Source: Acidimicrobiia bacterium (lineage in GTDB: Bacteria; Acidobacteriota; Vicinamibacteria; Vicinamibacterales; UBA2999). Taken from it: a stretch of DNA of 45,009 bases. Under the pieces are notes generated by a model. That model had not been told where the DNA came from, made no database searches, and saw only the letters and a list, made by a program, of their open reading frames with translations. Each line of letters opens with the position of its first letter. Within the stretch, counting starts at the first letter, position 1. Shown piece after piece: positions 1 through 8,344 of the stretch. Made by a program: the position numbers and the translations under genes. The stretch covers positions 1 to 45,009 of the forward strand of contig VFYY01000009.1 of the NCBI GenBank assembly GCA_016871375.1, given 5' to 3'.

Positions 1-992
1 TCGCGGGCCGCGAGCTTCACCCGCAGCCGCGCGTCGAGCGTCCGCAGCCGCGACTCCGAGCGCTGCGCCCGCGCGCGCAGCGCCGCGTGCACGCGATGCG
101 CCAGCCGGTCGATGCGGCCGTAGAAGTCGTCCTTGCTCTTGACGACGAGCTCCGCCGCATGCGACGGCGTGGCCGCGCGCACGTCGGCCACGAAGTCCGC
201 GATGGTGAAGTCCGTCTCGTGGCCCACGGCGGAGATCGTCGGCACCGGACAGCCGCCGATGGCGCGCGCCACGACCTCTTCGTTGAACGCCCAGAGGTCC
301 TCGATGGACCCGCCGCCGCGGCCGACGATGACGACATCGACGCCCGTCACCTTCGCGATCGCGCGCAGCGCGCGGGCGATGTCGAGCGCCGAGCCCTCGC
401 CCTGCACGCGTGCCGGGCGGATGACGATGTGCGCGTTCGCGTAGCGGCTGCGGAGCACCGTGATGATGTCGCGGACGGCGGCGCCGTCGAGCGAGGTGAC
501 GACGCCGATCTTGCGCGGCAGCGCCGGCAGCGGCCGCTTGCGCCGCTCGTCGAAGAGCCCTTCCCTGGCGAGCCGCTGCTTGAGCTGGTCGAACGCGAGC
601 TGCAGCGCGCCCAGGCCTTCGGGCTCGAGGTGCTCGCAGACGATCTGGTACTCGCCCTTCGGGTCGTAGACGCTCACGCGGGCGCGCGCGACGACGTGGA
701 TGCCGTCCTCGGGCCTGAACCGCAGCCGCCGCAGCGACGAGCGGAAGATCACCCCCTTGATCTGCGCCGCCTCGTCCTTGAGCGTGAAGTACATGTGCCC
801 CGTGTTCCACACGCGGCAGTTGGAGAGCTCGCCCTCGACCCAGATCTCGACGAACGCCTCTTCGAGGACCGCGCGGATGTGGCCGTTCAGCTCCGAGACG
901 GTGTAGACGCGCCGCCGCTCGGGCGCCGGAGGCACGGGATCCGGCTCGGGCTGGTCCGACTCTTCAAACGGCAGATCGAACAGAGACGTCAT
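1..992 (-). CDS. xseA: Exodeoxyribonuclease VII large subunit, 3' end outside window
   Basis: Large subunit of the ssDNA exonuclease that works with XseB in mismatch and damage repair. About 330 codons are present and the frame is still open at base 1, so the C-terminus is missing. The start ATG at 992 gives MTSLFDLPFEESDQ. An OB-fold follows (VYTVSELNGHIR, VWVEGELSNCR-like, GHMYFTLKD), then the catalytic core with GVVTSLDGAAVRDII, the glycine-rich GRGGGSIEDLWAFNEE, and TISAVGHETDFTIADFVAD with the conserved HETD. The tail turns into the usual Arg/Leu-rich coiled coil near the edge. The start lies inside the 3' end of the ymdB-type gene (29-nt overlap), suggesting coupled translation in an hsp20-ymdB-xseA operon. 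No xseB is visible here. Confidence 0.95.
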   Translation of the reverse strand, partial: MTSLFDLPFEESDQPEPDPVPPAPERRRVYTVSELNGHIRAVLEEAFVEIWVEGELSNCRVWNTGHMYFTLKDEAAQIKGVIFRSSLRRLRFRPEDGIHVVARARVSVYDPKGEYQIVCEHLEPEGLGALQLAFDQLKQRLAREGLFDERRKRPLPALPRKIGVVTSLDGAAVRDIITVLRSRYANAHIVIRPARVQGEGSALDIARALRAIAKVTGVDVVIVGRGGGSIEDLWAFNEEVVARAIGGCPVPTISAVGHETDFTIADFVADVRAATPSHAAELVVKSKDDFYGRIDRLAHRVHAALRARAQRSESRLRTLDARLRVKLAAR

Positions 993-1791
993 GGGCGAGG
1001 TGTGTCAGCTCACGCTCCGAGTAACTGAGGCGCGTGACGCGGGTCGCGAGACCCGTCTTGTCGTCGGCCTCCACGAGCACGCCGTTCAGCCGGGGGTTGC
1101 CGGTGGCCGGCTCGAACTTCGACGGCATGGCGTTGAGAAACCGTGCCATCGACGGCTCGCGCTCCATGCCGATGATCGAGTCGTGCGGGCCGGTCATGCC
1201 GGCGTCCGTCAGGTACGCCGTGCCGTGCGGGAGGATGCGCTCGTCGGCGGTCTGCACGTGCGTGTGCGTCCCGAAGACGGCGGTCACCTTGCCGTCGAGG
1301 TGCCACCCCATGGCGACCTTTTCACTCGTCGCTTCGGCATGGAAGTCCACCAGGATGATCTTCGCCCGGTGGCGTATCGCCTCGATTTCGCGCAGGACGA
1401 CGGCGAACGGGTCGTCGATCGGCAGCATGAAGACGCGGCCCATGACGTTGATGACGCCGACGGAGCGGCCGTCGCCCGTCTGCGCCACGTAGGACCCGCG
1501 CCCCGGCACGCCGGCCGGATAGTTCGCGGGCCGCAGCAGCCGCGGCTCGCCGGGGATGTACTCGAGCACCTCGCGCTTGTCCCAGACGTGGTTGCCCGAG
1601 GTCATCACGTCCACGCCGCTCTCGAGCAGCGTGTCGCCGATGTCGCGCGTGAGGCCGAAGCCGGCGGCCGCATTCTCCGCGTTGGCGACGACGAAGTCGG
1701 CGCCGTGATGCTCGATGAGGCCGCGCAGCCCCTTCCGAATCAGCTCGCGGCCGGGCTTGCCGACAATGTCCCCGATGAAGAGCAGCTTCAT
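964..1791 (-). CDS. ymdB: TIGR00282/YmdB-family metallophosphoesterase
   Basis: A 275-aa calcineurin-like phosphoesterase of the YmdB (TIGR00282) family, whose characterised members hydrolyse 2',3'-cyclic nucleotides. The metal-site motifs are all present: GDIVGKPGRE at the N-terminus, NAENAAAGFG, GNHVWDKRE, DFHAEATSEK, and GTHTHVQTADERILP followed by TDAGMTGPHDSIIG. The length is normal and the protein is cytoplasmic (no signal peptide). The ATG at 1791 overlaps the stop of the upstream hsp20 gene as ATGA, and the 3' end overlaps xseA by 29 nt, so the three genes form one operon. Co-occurrence with xseA is common in bacteria. The physiological substrate cannot be read from sequence. Confidence 0.93.
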   Translation of the reverse strand: MKLLFIGDIVGKPGRELIRKGLRGLIEHHGADFVVANAENAAAGFGLTRDIGDTLLESGVDVMTSGNHVWDKREVLEYIPGEPRLLRPANYPAGVPGRGSYVAQTGDGRSVGVINVMGRVFMLPIDDPFAVVLREIEAIRHRAKIILVDFHAEATSEKVAMGWHLDGKVTAVFGTHTHVQTADERILPHGTAYLTDAGMTGPHDSIIGMEREPSMARFLNAMPSKFEPATGNPRLNGVLVEADDKTGLATRVTRLSYSERELTHLAHDVSVRSAV

Positions 1792-2255
1792 CGACCCTGG
1801 ACAGGGATGCGGTGCGGCCGTCCGCGGCGCTCCTCGAGCTTCGGCAGCAGGATGCGCAGCTCGCCGTCGCGGAGCGTCGCCGTCGTGCTGTCGATGTCGA
1901 ACGCGCCGGTCAGGCGCACGGCGCGGGCGAAGCGCCCGAACTCGCGCTCGACGAGGTGGAAGGTCTGCGCGTCGCTCGTGGCGTAGGGCGCCTTCTCGCC
2001 CGCCACGACGAGCACGCCGCCGCGGAACAGGAGGCGGATCGCGTCGGGCGCCACGCCGGCGACGTCCACGATCACTTCGATCGTGCTGTCGCTTTCCAGC
2101 ACGTCCAGCGACGGGTGGCACTCCCCCGAATACGCACGCTGGCCGTGCCGGAGCGTCCGCGACAGCTCCTCGAAGAGCTCGCGGATGTCGTCGGCCAGCT
2201 CGGTCGATTCCGTCGAGGGAATCAGGGAAAACGCCACCGAGCCGTATGTTCTCAT
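1788..2255 (-). CDS. Hsp20/alpha-crystallin small heat shock protein
   Basis: A 155-aa small heat-shock chaperone that would hold unfolding proteins for refolding by DnaK. The alpha-crystallin domain spans about residues 45-140: the segment around IEVIVDVAGVAPDAI, then GGVLVVAGEKAP, FHLVEREFGRFARAVRL and LRDGELRILLPK. A C-terminal I-P-V matches the I-x-I/V anchoring motif. The start ATG at 2255 gives MRTYGSVAF; the reading frame runs on upstream to 2726, but that extension is antisense to the neighbouring gene and low-complexity. The N-terminal region is rich in Glu/Ser/Thr. It heads the leftward operon with ymdB and xseA, and is divergent from the eIF2B-like gene by only about 7 nt. Confidence 0.9.
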   Translation of the reverse strand: MRTYGSVAFSLIPSTESTELADDIRELFEELSRTLRHGQRAYSGECHPSLDVLESDSTIEVIVDVAGVAPDAIRLLFRGGVLVVAGEKAPYATSDAQTFHLVEREFGRFARAVRLTGAFDIDSTTATLRDGELRILLPKLEERRGRPHRIPVQGR

Positions 2256-2262
2256 AGTCGGC

Positions 2263-3114
2263 GTGGACGCGCTGAACCGCCGCATTGCGCTGCTGGCCTC
2301 GGATCGCGAGTCGGGAGCGTCGGACATCCTCGACCAGGTCGTCGCGATTCTGCGCGACGCGGTTGCGGCCGGGGTTCCGCTGCCGCCGGTGGCGCGCGCC
2401 CTCTGCCGGGCCCAGCCGTCGATGGCGCCGGTCTGGAACGCGGCGCTGGAAGTGCTGGGGCCGGACGGGCCCGCGCGGCTCGAGACGTTTGCCCGGCGCG
2501 CCGCGCGCGCCTCGGACGCCGTGGTCCGCGTGGGAACCGGCTTCTTGCTCGACGACGGGCAGCAGTCACTGAACGTCGTGACGGTGTCGTTCAGCCGGTC
2601 CGTGGCGATGCTGCTCGAGGCGTTGGCGGCACGGCGGCCCGTGCGCGTCTTCTGCAGCGAGAGCCGCCCGGCGCTCGAAGGGCGCCGGCTGGCGTCGCGT
2701 CTTGCGGGGGGCGGTATCCCGGTCACCGTCTATGGCGACGCGGCGATCGGACGCGCGCTTGCCCCGGCCGACGCCGTCCTCGTGGGCGCCGACGCGGTCG
2801 GTCCCGAGTGGTTCCTCAACAAGTCGGGCACACGGATGCTGGCGGCGGCCGCAGCTCAGCAGGGCGTCCCCTTGTACGTCGTCGCCACGAGGGAGAAGTT
2901 CGTCGGCCACGGAGTCGCCGCCCGTCTGGCGCTTCGCGACGGTGCTCCAGCCGAGGTCTGGGACGCGCCACCGGCTGGGGTCACTGTCAGCAACCCCTAC
3001 TTCGAGGCAACCCCGCTCGAGCTCGTCGCGAGCCTCATCACAGACATAGGGGTCATCGGAGCAGCCTCTGCCGCTGAGGTGGGGACTGAATATGAGTATG
3101 TAAAACTCATATAA
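2263..3114 (+). CDS. eIF2B-alpha/MtnA/R15P isomerase-like sugar-phosphate isomerase family protein
   Basis: Member of the initiation-factor-2B-like fold that includes methylthioribose-1-phosphate isomerase and ribose-1,5-bisphosphate isomerase. Seen: an N-terminal helical region (RIALLASDRESGASDILD), the Rossmann segments VRVFCSESRPALEGRRLA and ADAVLVGADAVG followed by FLNKSGT, which matches the GAD...NK.GT signature, and VSNPYFEATPLELV near the end. At about 283 aa it is slightly short. The start is uncertain: GTG at 2263 is the first good codon after the divergent hsp20 start, but the frame stays open to 2083 with several ATGs that would lie inside hsp20. No Shine-Dalgarno is visible. The last codons contain the HAIR operator of dnaK. 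The substrate is unknown. Confidence 0.8.
   Translation: MDALNRRIALLASDRESGASDILDQVVAILRDAVAAGVPLPPVARALCRAQPSMAPVWNAALEVLGPDGPARLETFARRAARASDAVVRVGTGFLLDDGQQSLNVVTVSFSRSVAMLLEALAARRPVRVFCSESRPALEGRRLASRLAGGGIPVTVYGDAAIGRALAPADAVLVGADAVGPEWFLNKSGTRMLAAAAAQQGVPLYVVATREKFVGHGVAARLALRDGAPAEVWDAPPAGVTVSNPYFEATPLELVASLITDIGVIGAASAAEVGTEYEYVKLI
3090..3112. promoter_or_regulatory. HAIR-type operator (HspR binding site) upstream of dnaK
   Basis: A perfect 8-bp inverted repeat ATATGAGT-N7-ACTCATAT. The core TGAGT-N7-ACTCA equals the core of the HspR-associated inverted repeat (CTTGAGT-N7-ACTCAAG) known from actinobacteria and Helicobacter. It overlaps the 3' codons of the eIF2B-like gene and lies just upstream of the dnaK -35 region. 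A further half-site GCTCATAT occurs at 3129-3136, between the putative -35 and -10. No hspR gene is in the window. Confidence 0.75.
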
Positions 3115-3119
3115 ACTTC

Positions 3120-3147
3120 TTTACCAGCGCTCATATCGTGCTATTAT
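3120..3147 (+). promoter_or_regulatory. Putative dnaK promoter, leaderless
   Basis: TTTACC at 3120-3125, a 16-nt spacer and TATTAT at 3142-3147, with the dnaK ATG six bases later at 3154. The expected transcription start falls on or next to the A of the start codon, and no Shine-Dalgarno is present, so the mRNA is probably leaderless. Confidence 0.6.
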
Positions 3148-3153
3148 CTGGGC

Positions 3154-4851
3154 ATGAGCAAAGTCATTGGAATCGACCTCGGCACCACCAACTCCGTTGT
3201 CGCGGTCATGGAAGGCGGCGAGCCGGCCGTCATCGTCAACCAGGAGGGCGCGCGCACCACGCCGTCCGTGGTCGGCTTCACCAAGGACGGTGAGCGCCTG
3301 GTTGGTCAGGTCGCCAAGCGGCAGGCCGTCACCAACCCTGAAAACACCGTGTTCTCGGTCAAGCGCTTCATGGGCCGGAAGCACACCGAGGTCTCGAGCG
3401 AGATCGCGCGCGTGCCGTACGCGGTCGTGAAGGCGGACAACGGAGACGCCTGGATCGGCGTCCGCGGCAAGCGGTATTCGCCTCCCGAGATCTCCGCGAT
3501 GGTCCTGCAGAAGCTGAAGCAGGCTGCGGAGGACTATCTCGGTGAGAAGGTGACCGACGCCGTTGTCACCGTTCCCGCCTACTTCAACGACGCCCAGCGG
3601 CAGGCGACGAAGGACGCCGGCAGGATCGCCGGGCTGAACGTCCTCCGCATCGTCAACGAGCCGACCGCGGCGGCGCTGGCCTACGGCCTGGACAAGAAGA
3701 AGGACGAGACGATCGCCGTCTACGACTTCGGCGGCGGCACCTTCGACATCTCGATCCTCGAGGTGGGCGAGGGGATCGTCGAGGTGAAGGCGACCAACGG
3801 CGACACGCACCTCGGCGGCGACGATCTCGATCAGCGCGTCATCGACTGGATGGTCGCGGAGTTCAAGAAGACCGACGGCATCGACCTCGGCAAGGACCGG
3901 ATGGCGCTCCAGCGCCTGAAGGAAGCGGCCGAGAAGGCGAAGATCGAGCTCTCCACGGTGATGGAGACCGACATCAACCTGCCGTTCGTCACGGCGGACG
4001 CGTCGGGTCCCAAGCACCTGCAGATGAAGCTCACGCGCGCGAAGTTCGAGCAGCTCGTGGACGATCTGCTGCAGCGCTCGATGGGCCCGGTGAAGCAGGC
4101 GCTCGCCGACGCGGGCCTGAAGCCGTCGGACATCGACGAGATCGTGCTGGTGGGCGGCTCGACGCGCGTGCCGAAGATTCAGGAGATCGTCAAGCAGTAC
4201 TTCGGCAAGGACCCGCACAAGGGCGTCAACCCTGACGAGGTCGTGGCCGTCGGCGCCGCGGTCCAGGGCGGCGTGCTGAAGGGCGAGGTCAAGGACGTCC
4301 TGCTGCTCGACGTGACGCCGCTGTCGCTCGGCATCGAGACGCTGGGCGGCGTGATGACGACGCTGATTCCGCGCAACACGACGATCCCGACGCGGAAGAG
4401 CGAGACCTTCTCGACGGCGACGGACGACCAGACGAACGTCGAGGTGCACGTGCTCCAGGGCGAGCGGCAGATGGCGCGCGACAACCGCACGCTGGGCCGC
4501 TTCCAGCTCGTCGGCCTGCCGCCGGCGCCGCGCGGGGTGCCGCAGATCGAGGTCGCCTTCGACCTCGACGCCAACGGCATCGTGAGCGTGAGCGCGAAGG
4601 ACGTGGCCACGGGCAAGGAGCAGAAGATCACCATCGCCGGCTCGTCGGGCCTGAGCAAGGACGACGTGGAGCGGATGGTGAAGGACGCCGAAGCGCATGC
4701 CGCCGAGGACAAGGCGCAGCGCGAGGAGGCTGAAGCGCGGATCCGGGCCGAGCAGGACGCGTATGCCAGGGCCCGTGACGCACAGGCACAGGAACAGCAG
4801 ACGGACGAGAAGGACGACGACGTGCGCGAAGGCGAAGTCGTCGCGTCATGA
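3154..4851 (+). CDS. dnaK: Hsp70 chaperone DnaK with shortened C-terminal lid
   Basis: Cytoplasmic ATP-dependent chaperone of 565 aa, compared with about 630-640 for usual DnaK. The nucleotide-binding domain is intact: GIDLGTTNS at the start, [43 protein letters not shown], and [12 protein letters not shown]. The linker [11 protein letters not shown] and the substrate-binding beta domain ([10 protein letters not shown] through [10 protein letters not shown]) are also complete. After [17 protein letters not shown], which begins lid helices A/B, the protein passes within about 20 residues into a Glu/Gln/Asp-rich tail ending [12 protein letters not shown]. The helical bundle of the lid (roughly 70-80 residues) is therefore missing. 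The promoter carries a HAIR operator and the gene is followed by hsp20. A separate full-length DnaK elsewhere in the genome is possible. Confidence 0.93.
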   Translation: MSKVIGIDLGTTNSVVAVMEGGEPAVIVNQEGARTTPSVVGFTKDGERLVGQVAKRQAVTNPENTVFSVKRFMGRKHTEVSSEIARVPYAVVKADNGDAWIGVRGKRYSPPEISAMVLQKLKQAAEDYLGEKVTDAVVTVPAYFNDAQRQATKDAGRIAGLNVLRIVNEPTAAALAYGLDKKKDETIAVYDFGGGTFDISILEVGEGIVEVKATNGDTHLGGDDLDQRVIDWMVAEFKKTDGIDLGKDRMALQRLKEAAEKAKIELSTVMETDINLPFVTADASGPKHLQMKLTRAKFEQLVDDLLQRSMGPVKQALADAGLKPSDIDEIVLVGGSTRVPKIQEIVKQYFGKDPHKGVNPDEVVAVGAAVQGGVLKGEVKDVLLLDVTPLSLGIETLGGVMTTLIPRNTTIPTRKSETFSTATDDQTNVEVHVLQGERQMARDNRTLGRFQLVGLPPAPRGVPQIEVAFDLDANGIVSVSAKDVATGKEQKITIAGSSGLSKDDVERMVKDAEAHAAEDKAQREEAEARIRAEQDAYARARDAQAQEQQTDEKDDDVREGEVVAS

Positions 4852-4865
4852 GGAGGAGAACGAAC

Positions 4866-5309
4866 ATGGCGATTGTGAAGGTCGATCCGTTCCGCGAACT
4901 CACCGCGATGCAGGACCGCATGGCGCGCCTCTTCGGCGACGTGTATCTCCGGGATGAGGACACCGGCTTCCGCGGCACGTGGACGCCCGCGGTGGACATC
5001 TTCGAGACCGACACCCACGACCTGGTGCTCAAGGCGGAGCTGCCGGGCATGGGCCGCGAGGACATCGAGGTCACCGTCGAGCACGGCACGCTGGTGCTCA
5101 AGGGGACCAAGCAGTTCGACGCGGAGGTCAAGGACGAGAACTACCGCCGCATCGAGCGCACCTACGGCACGTTCCACCGCTCGTTCACGCTGCCGAACAC
5201 CGTCGATGCCTCGAAGGTCTCGGCCGACGTCAAGAACGGCGTGCTCACCGTGAAGCTGCCGTTCCGCGAGGAAGCCAGGCCGCGGACGATCAACGTCGAA
5301 GTGGCGTAA
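4866..5309 (+). CDS. Hsp20/alpha-crystallin small heat shock protein (second copy)
   Basis: A 147-aa small heat-shock protein, 14 nt downstream of dnaK. The ATG at 4866 is preceded by a strong AGGAGG at 4851-4856, which decides this start over the in-frame codon at 4848. The N-terminus [19 protein letters not shown] is typical of bacterial class A Hsp20. The alpha-crystallin domain follows: [62 protein letters not shown]. The C-terminus carries I-N-V (I-x-I/V motif). It is probably co-transcribed with dnaK under the same HAIR control. It differs clearly from the hsp20 at 1788-2255, so the two are paralogues rather than a recent duplication. Confidence 0.95.
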   Translation: MAIVKVDPFRELTAMQDRMARLFGDVYLRDEDTGFRGTWTPAVDIFETDTHDLVLKAELPGMGREDIEVTVEHGTLVLKGTKQFDAEVKDENYRRIERTYGTFHRSFTLPNTVDASKVSADVKNGVLTVKLPFREEARPRTINVEVA

Positions 5310-5340
5310 CAGCCCCAAAGGCTGCTAGTCTGGTTCGTCT

Positions 5341-5619
5341 ATGGACGAGACGAACGACGTGCTCGATCAGCCGGGCGAACCAGACGCCCCTCCGGCGCCG
5401 CGCCCGAAGGCGCCCCCCATTGAGAGCCGGTTTCTCTACGTCGACGTCGCCGCGATGCGCGCCAAGCAGCTGCGTCGCGGCGCGCTGCCGCGCCTCGAGG
5501 AAGGCGATCACCAGCCGCAGCGCGCGGTCCCGCACAAGGCGGAGCGCGTGGCGATGGAAGAGGTCAGGCGCTGTCTCGTGCTCTACGACGTGCCGCCCGT
5601 GAAGGGCGCCGAGCGCTAG
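5341..5619 (+). CDS. rpoZ: RNA polymerase omega subunit
   Basis: A 92-aa protein of the omega/RPB6 family, which helps assemble RNA polymerase. A Pro-rich N-terminal extension (about residues 10-28) leads to the core SRFLYVDVAAMRAKQLRRGALPRL, in which the A-x-RA-x-QL-x-RG pattern is diagnostic. A second conserved block follows, HKAERVAMEEVRRCLVLYDVP, matching the usual 'A-x-EEV' helix. The ATG at 5341 has no clear Shine-Dalgarno; a TAGTCT hexamer lies nine bases upstream. The gene lies between hsp20 and an exported SurE-like gene, not beside gmk or coaBC as in many bacteria. Divergence from proteobacterial omega makes the call strong but not certain. Confidence 0.82.
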   Translation: MDETNDVLDQPGEPDAPPAPRPKAPPIESRFLYVDVAAMRAKQLRRGALPRLEEGDHQPQRAVPHKAERVAMEEVRRCLVLYDVPPVKGAER

Positions 5620-5621
5620 CG

Positions 5622-6470
5622 ATGGCGAGGCTGCGCGCGCTCTTCGCGCTCTTCGCGGTCGTTGTCCTGCTGGCGCCCGCCGCCGCGCAGCAGCGTCCCG
5701 CGCCGCCGCCGTACCGCATCCTGATCGCCAACGACGACGGCGTGCGCGCGCCGGGGCTGGCAGCCATCGCGCAGATCATCCAGTTGATCGGGACGCCGGT
5801 GATCGTGGCCCCGTCGGAGAACCAGAGCGGGAAGGGCCACTCGATCATCACGACCGAACCGGTCTTCCGCGAAGACCTGACGCTCCCGAACGGGCTCCGC
5901 GCAATCGGGCTGACCGCGACGCCGGCCACCACGGTCAACATCGCCATCCGCAACATCGTCAACCCGCGGCCGGACCTCGTGATTTCCGGCATCAACCGCG
6001 GCTACAACCTGGGATTCTCCGGCTACCTGTCGGGCACGGTCGGCGCCGCGCGCGAAGCGGCCATGCACGGCATCCCCGCGATTGCCGCGTCGCTTGCCGA
6101 GGCGGCCTCCCCGCAGGAGTTCGTGTCGGCCGCCGAGGAGGTGTTCGGTGCCGCGCGCCGCGTGAAGCAGTACGGCCTGCCGCCGAACACGTTCCTCAAC
6201 GTGAACGTGCCGCCGATGCCGGCGGGCGGCTACAAGGGCTACACGATCACGACGCAGGCGCTGCTGCGGGGCGGGCAGGAAAGCTTTGCCGAGACCAAGC
6301 ATCCCGGCTCCGGACGCACGATCTACTACAACGTCTACAAGGAAGGGATGCAGGCGCCGCAGGGCACCGACATCTGGGCCGTCGAGAACGGCTACGTCTC
6401 GGTCACGCCGATGACGCTCGGCGAGACCGATCCGTCGCAGTTCGACAACCTGCGCGCGATCTTCAAATAG
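5622..6470 (+). CDS. surE: SurE-family 5'/3'-nucleotidase, probably exported
   Basis: A 282-aa SurE-fold survival protein, a divalent-metal phosphatase acting on nucleoside monophosphates. Family motifs are visible: [14 protein letters not shown] (metal-binding NDDG), [15 protein letters not shown], and [14 protein letters not shown] followed by [12 protein letters not shown]. Unlike standard cytoplasmic SurE it begins with a hydrophobic segment ([19 protein letters not shown]) that looks like a signal peptide cleaved after AAA or AAAQ. The ATG at 5622 lies two bases after the rpoZ stop, so the two are co-transcribed. The 3' end overlaps the convergent gatA by 8 nt. Location is inferred as periplasmic; a membrane-anchored form is possible. 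Confidence 0.92.
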   Translation: MARLRALFALFAVVVLLAPAAAQQRPAPPPYRILIANDDGVRAPGLAAIAQIIQLIGTPVIVAPSENQSGKGHSIITTEPVFREDLTLPNGLRAIGLTATPATTVNIAIRNIVNPRPDLVISGINRGYNLGFSGYLSGTVGAAREAAMHGIPAIAASLAEAASPQEFVSAAEEVFGAARRVKQYGLPPNTFLNVNVPPMPAGGYKGYTITTQALLRGGQESFAETKHPGSGRTIYYNVYKEGMQAPQGTDIWAVENGYVSVTPMTLGETDPSQFDNLRAIFK

Positions 6471-7929
6471 CCGGGCTCTGCCGGCTCCAGTCGGTGACGC
6501 GCTCGTACGCGTCGGCAATCCGCAACAGCATCGATTCGTCGAAGAACCTCCCCGTCAGCTGCAGGCCGATCGGGAGGCCGTCGGCGAACCCGCACGGCAC
6601 GCTGATGGCCGGCAGTCCCGCGAGAGGCGCGCTCACGGTGAAGATGTCGGCCAGGTACATCTGCAGCGGGTCGTCGGTCTTGTCGCCCAGCCGGAACGCC
6701 GGTGTCGGCGCGGTCGGCATGGCGACGACATCCACCTTCTCGAACGCCTGCTCGTAGTCGCGCCGCAGCAGCGTGCGCACCTGCAGCGCCTTCAGGTAGA
6801 ACGCGTCGTAATAGCCCGCGCTCAGCACGTAGGTCCCGAGCATGATGCGGCGCTTCACTTCGGGGCCGAACCCTTCGTCCCGCGAGCGGCTGTACATCTC
6901 GCGCAGCGTCTTCGCGTCGTCCGCCCGGTGGCCGTATTTCACGCCGTCGTAGCGCGCGAGGTTCGAGCTCGCCTCCGCCGTCGCCACCAGGTAGTAGACC
7001 GGAATCGCGTACTTCGCGTGCGGAAGCTCGACGTCCACGACCGTGGCCCCGGCGCTGTTCAGCGTCGCCAGCGCGTCGTCGACGGCGCGCAGCACCGCCG
7101 GGTCGACGCCGTCGGCCATGAACGTGCGCGGCACGCCGATGCGGACGCCTTTCACGTCGCCGGTCAGGGCGGCGCTGAAGTCGGGGACCGGCTCGCGTGC
7201 GGTGGTCGCGTCACAGGGATCCGCGCCGGCAATCACCGACAGCACCAGCGCGGCGTCGGCGGCGGTGCGGCCGAGCGGACCGATCTGGTCGAGCGACGAG
7301 GCGAAGGCGAGCAGGCCGTAGCGCGACACGCGGCCGTAGGTCGGCTTCAGGCCGATGACGCCGCAGAAGCTGCCCGGCTGACGCACCGAGCCGCCGGTGT
7401 CCGACCCGAGCGCCACCGGCACGCAGCGCGCGGCGACGGCCGCCGCCGACCCGCCGCTCGATCCGCCCGGCGTGCGATCGGTCGCCCACGGGTTGCGGAC
7501 GGGCCCGTAGGCGGAGTTCTCATTGGACGAGCCCATGGCGAACTCGTCGCAGTTGGTCTTGCCGAGGATGACGGCGCCCGCCGCCTCGAGCCGCTGCACG
7601 ACGGTGGCGTCGTAGACCGGCACGTAGGTGTCGAGGATCTTCGAGGAGGCCGTCGTGCGCATGCCGCGCACGGACATGTTGTCCTTGAGCGCGATGGGGA
7701 CGCCGGCGAGCGGCCCGAGCGACGCGCCCGCGGCCCGCTGGGCGTCGATGGCCTTCGCGCGCGCCAGCGCGCGGTCGGCCGCCACGTGGTTGAACGCGTT
7801 CAGCGTCGGGTTGAGCGCCTGCGTACGCTCCAGGAACGCGCGGCACACGTCGGACGCGGACGCGCGGCCCTGTGCGATGTCGTCGCGGATGGCGCGTGCC
7901 GTCTGCTGCACCACGCTGGTTGGCCTCAC
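6463..7929 (-). CDS. gatA: Asp-tRNA(Asn)/Glu-tRNA(Gln) amidotransferase subunit A
   Basis: Amidase subunit of GatCAB, which releases ammonia from glutamine to convert mischarged Glu-tRNA(Gln) or Asp-tRNA(Asn). The amidase signature is complete: the catalytic Lys in [29 protein letters not shown] with the cis-Ser, and [16 protein letters not shown] with the nucleophilic Ser. From GTG at 7929 the protein is 488 aa, the usual length; the upstream open frame is antisense or repeat-derived, and the GTG lies two bases after the gatC stop. It forms a gatC-gatA operon; gatB is not in the window. The 3' end overlaps convergent surE. Confidence 0.95.
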   Translation of the reverse strand: MRPTSVVQQTARAIRDDIAQGRASASDVCRAFLERTQALNPTLNAFNHVAADRALARAKAIDAQRAAGASLGPLAGVPIALKDNMSVRGMRTTASSKILDTYVPVYDATVVQRLEAAGAVILGKTNCDEFAMGSSNENSAYGPVRNPWATDRTPGGSSGGSAAAVAARCVPVALGSDTGGSVRQPGSFCGVIGLKPTYGRVSRYGLLAFASSLDQIGPLGRTAADAALVLSVIAGADPCDATTAREPVPDFSAALTGDVKGVRIGVPRTFMADGVDPAVLRAVDDALATLNSAGATVVDVELPHAKYAIPVYYLVATAEASSNLARYDGVKYGHRADDAKTLREMYSRSRDEGFGPEVKRRIMLGTYVLSAGYYDAFYLKALQVRTLLRRDYEQAFEKVDVVAMPTAPTPAFRLGDKTDDPLQMYLADIFTVSAPLAGLPAISVPCGFADGLPIGLQLTGRFFDESMLLRIADAYERVTDWSRQSPAI

Positions 7930-7931
7930 TG

Positions 7932-8231
7932 TCAGCCGCCAATCACGCGCGGCACGCGGAACAGACCGGCATCCGCGTTCGCATCGGGGGCATTGGCCAC
8001 CGCCTCCTCGACCGGCAGGGAGGCGCGCGGCTCGTCGTCCCGTTCGGTGCGCTGGCCGGCGTGCACGTGCGCGGTCGCGGGCACGCCGCTCGTGTCGATC
8101 GCCTGCACCTGCTGCGCGTAGTCGAGGATGTCGGCGAGCTGGCGGGTGAAGAGCTGCTTCTCGTCGTCGGTGAGCTCGAGCAGCGCGAGCGCCGCGATGC
8201 GCTCGACGTCCGCCACGGTGAGCACGGCCAT
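7932..8231 (-). CDS. gatC: Asp-tRNA(Asn)/Glu-tRNA(Gln) amidotransferase subunit C
   Basis: A 99-aa GatC, the small subunit that wraps GatA and GatB together. Seen: [28 protein letters not shown] and the conserved [21 protein letters not shown], with the C-terminal segment ending [11 protein letters not shown], the usual F-x-VPKVI-like tail. The start ATG at 8231 is chosen because a longer frame begins inside the TTGGGAG-type repeat. TACCAT lies exactly six bases upstream of this ATG, so translation is probably leaderless. The gene is divergent from the Memo-family gene across a hairpin repeat. Confidence 0.95.
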   Translation of the reverse strand: MAVLTVADVERIAALALLELTDDEKQLFTRQLADILDYAQQVQAIDTSGVPATAHVHAGQRTERDDEPRASLPVEEAVANAPDANADAGLFRVPRVIGG

Positions 8232-8237
8232 CCGCCG

Positions 8238-8243
8238 ATGGTA
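8238..8243 (-). promoter_or_regulatory. Putative -10 element of gatC (leaderless)
   Basis: TACCAT on the minus strand with six bases to the ATG at 8231 and no Shine-Dalgarno. No convincing -35 at normal spacing; TTGGGA copies from the adjacent repeat lie 12 and 19 nt upstream. Confidence 0.45.
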
Positions 8244-8250
8244 CCACTCC

Positions 8251-8332
8251 AAAACTCCCAACTCCCAACGCCCAACTCCCAAAGCGCTCGGACGTTGACG
8301 CCTTGGGAGTTGGGAGTTGGAGGTTGGGAGTT
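8251..8332. repeat. Hairpin repeat of TTGGGAGTTGG units between gatC and Memo gene
   Basis: Left arm made of AACTCCCAACTCCCAACG-like units, a centre of about 20 nt, and a right arm TTGGGAGTTGGGAGTTGG followed by AGGTTGGGAGTT. The arms are near-perfect reverse complements of about 30 nt. The same family recurs at 21118-21156 (right arm only) and 22646-22711 (both arms). Read rightward in frame it encodes [10 protein letters not shown] just before the GTG of the Memo gene. Confidence 0.85.
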
Positions 8333-8337
8333 ACGAT
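8332..8337 (+). promoter_or_regulatory. Putative -10 element of the Memo-family gene
   Basis: TACGAT, seven bases before the GTG at 8345. A TTGGGA from the repeat at 8310-8315 is placed 16 nt upstream, so the repeat may supply the -35 box. Confidence 0.45.
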
Positions 8338-8344
8338 CGGTCTT

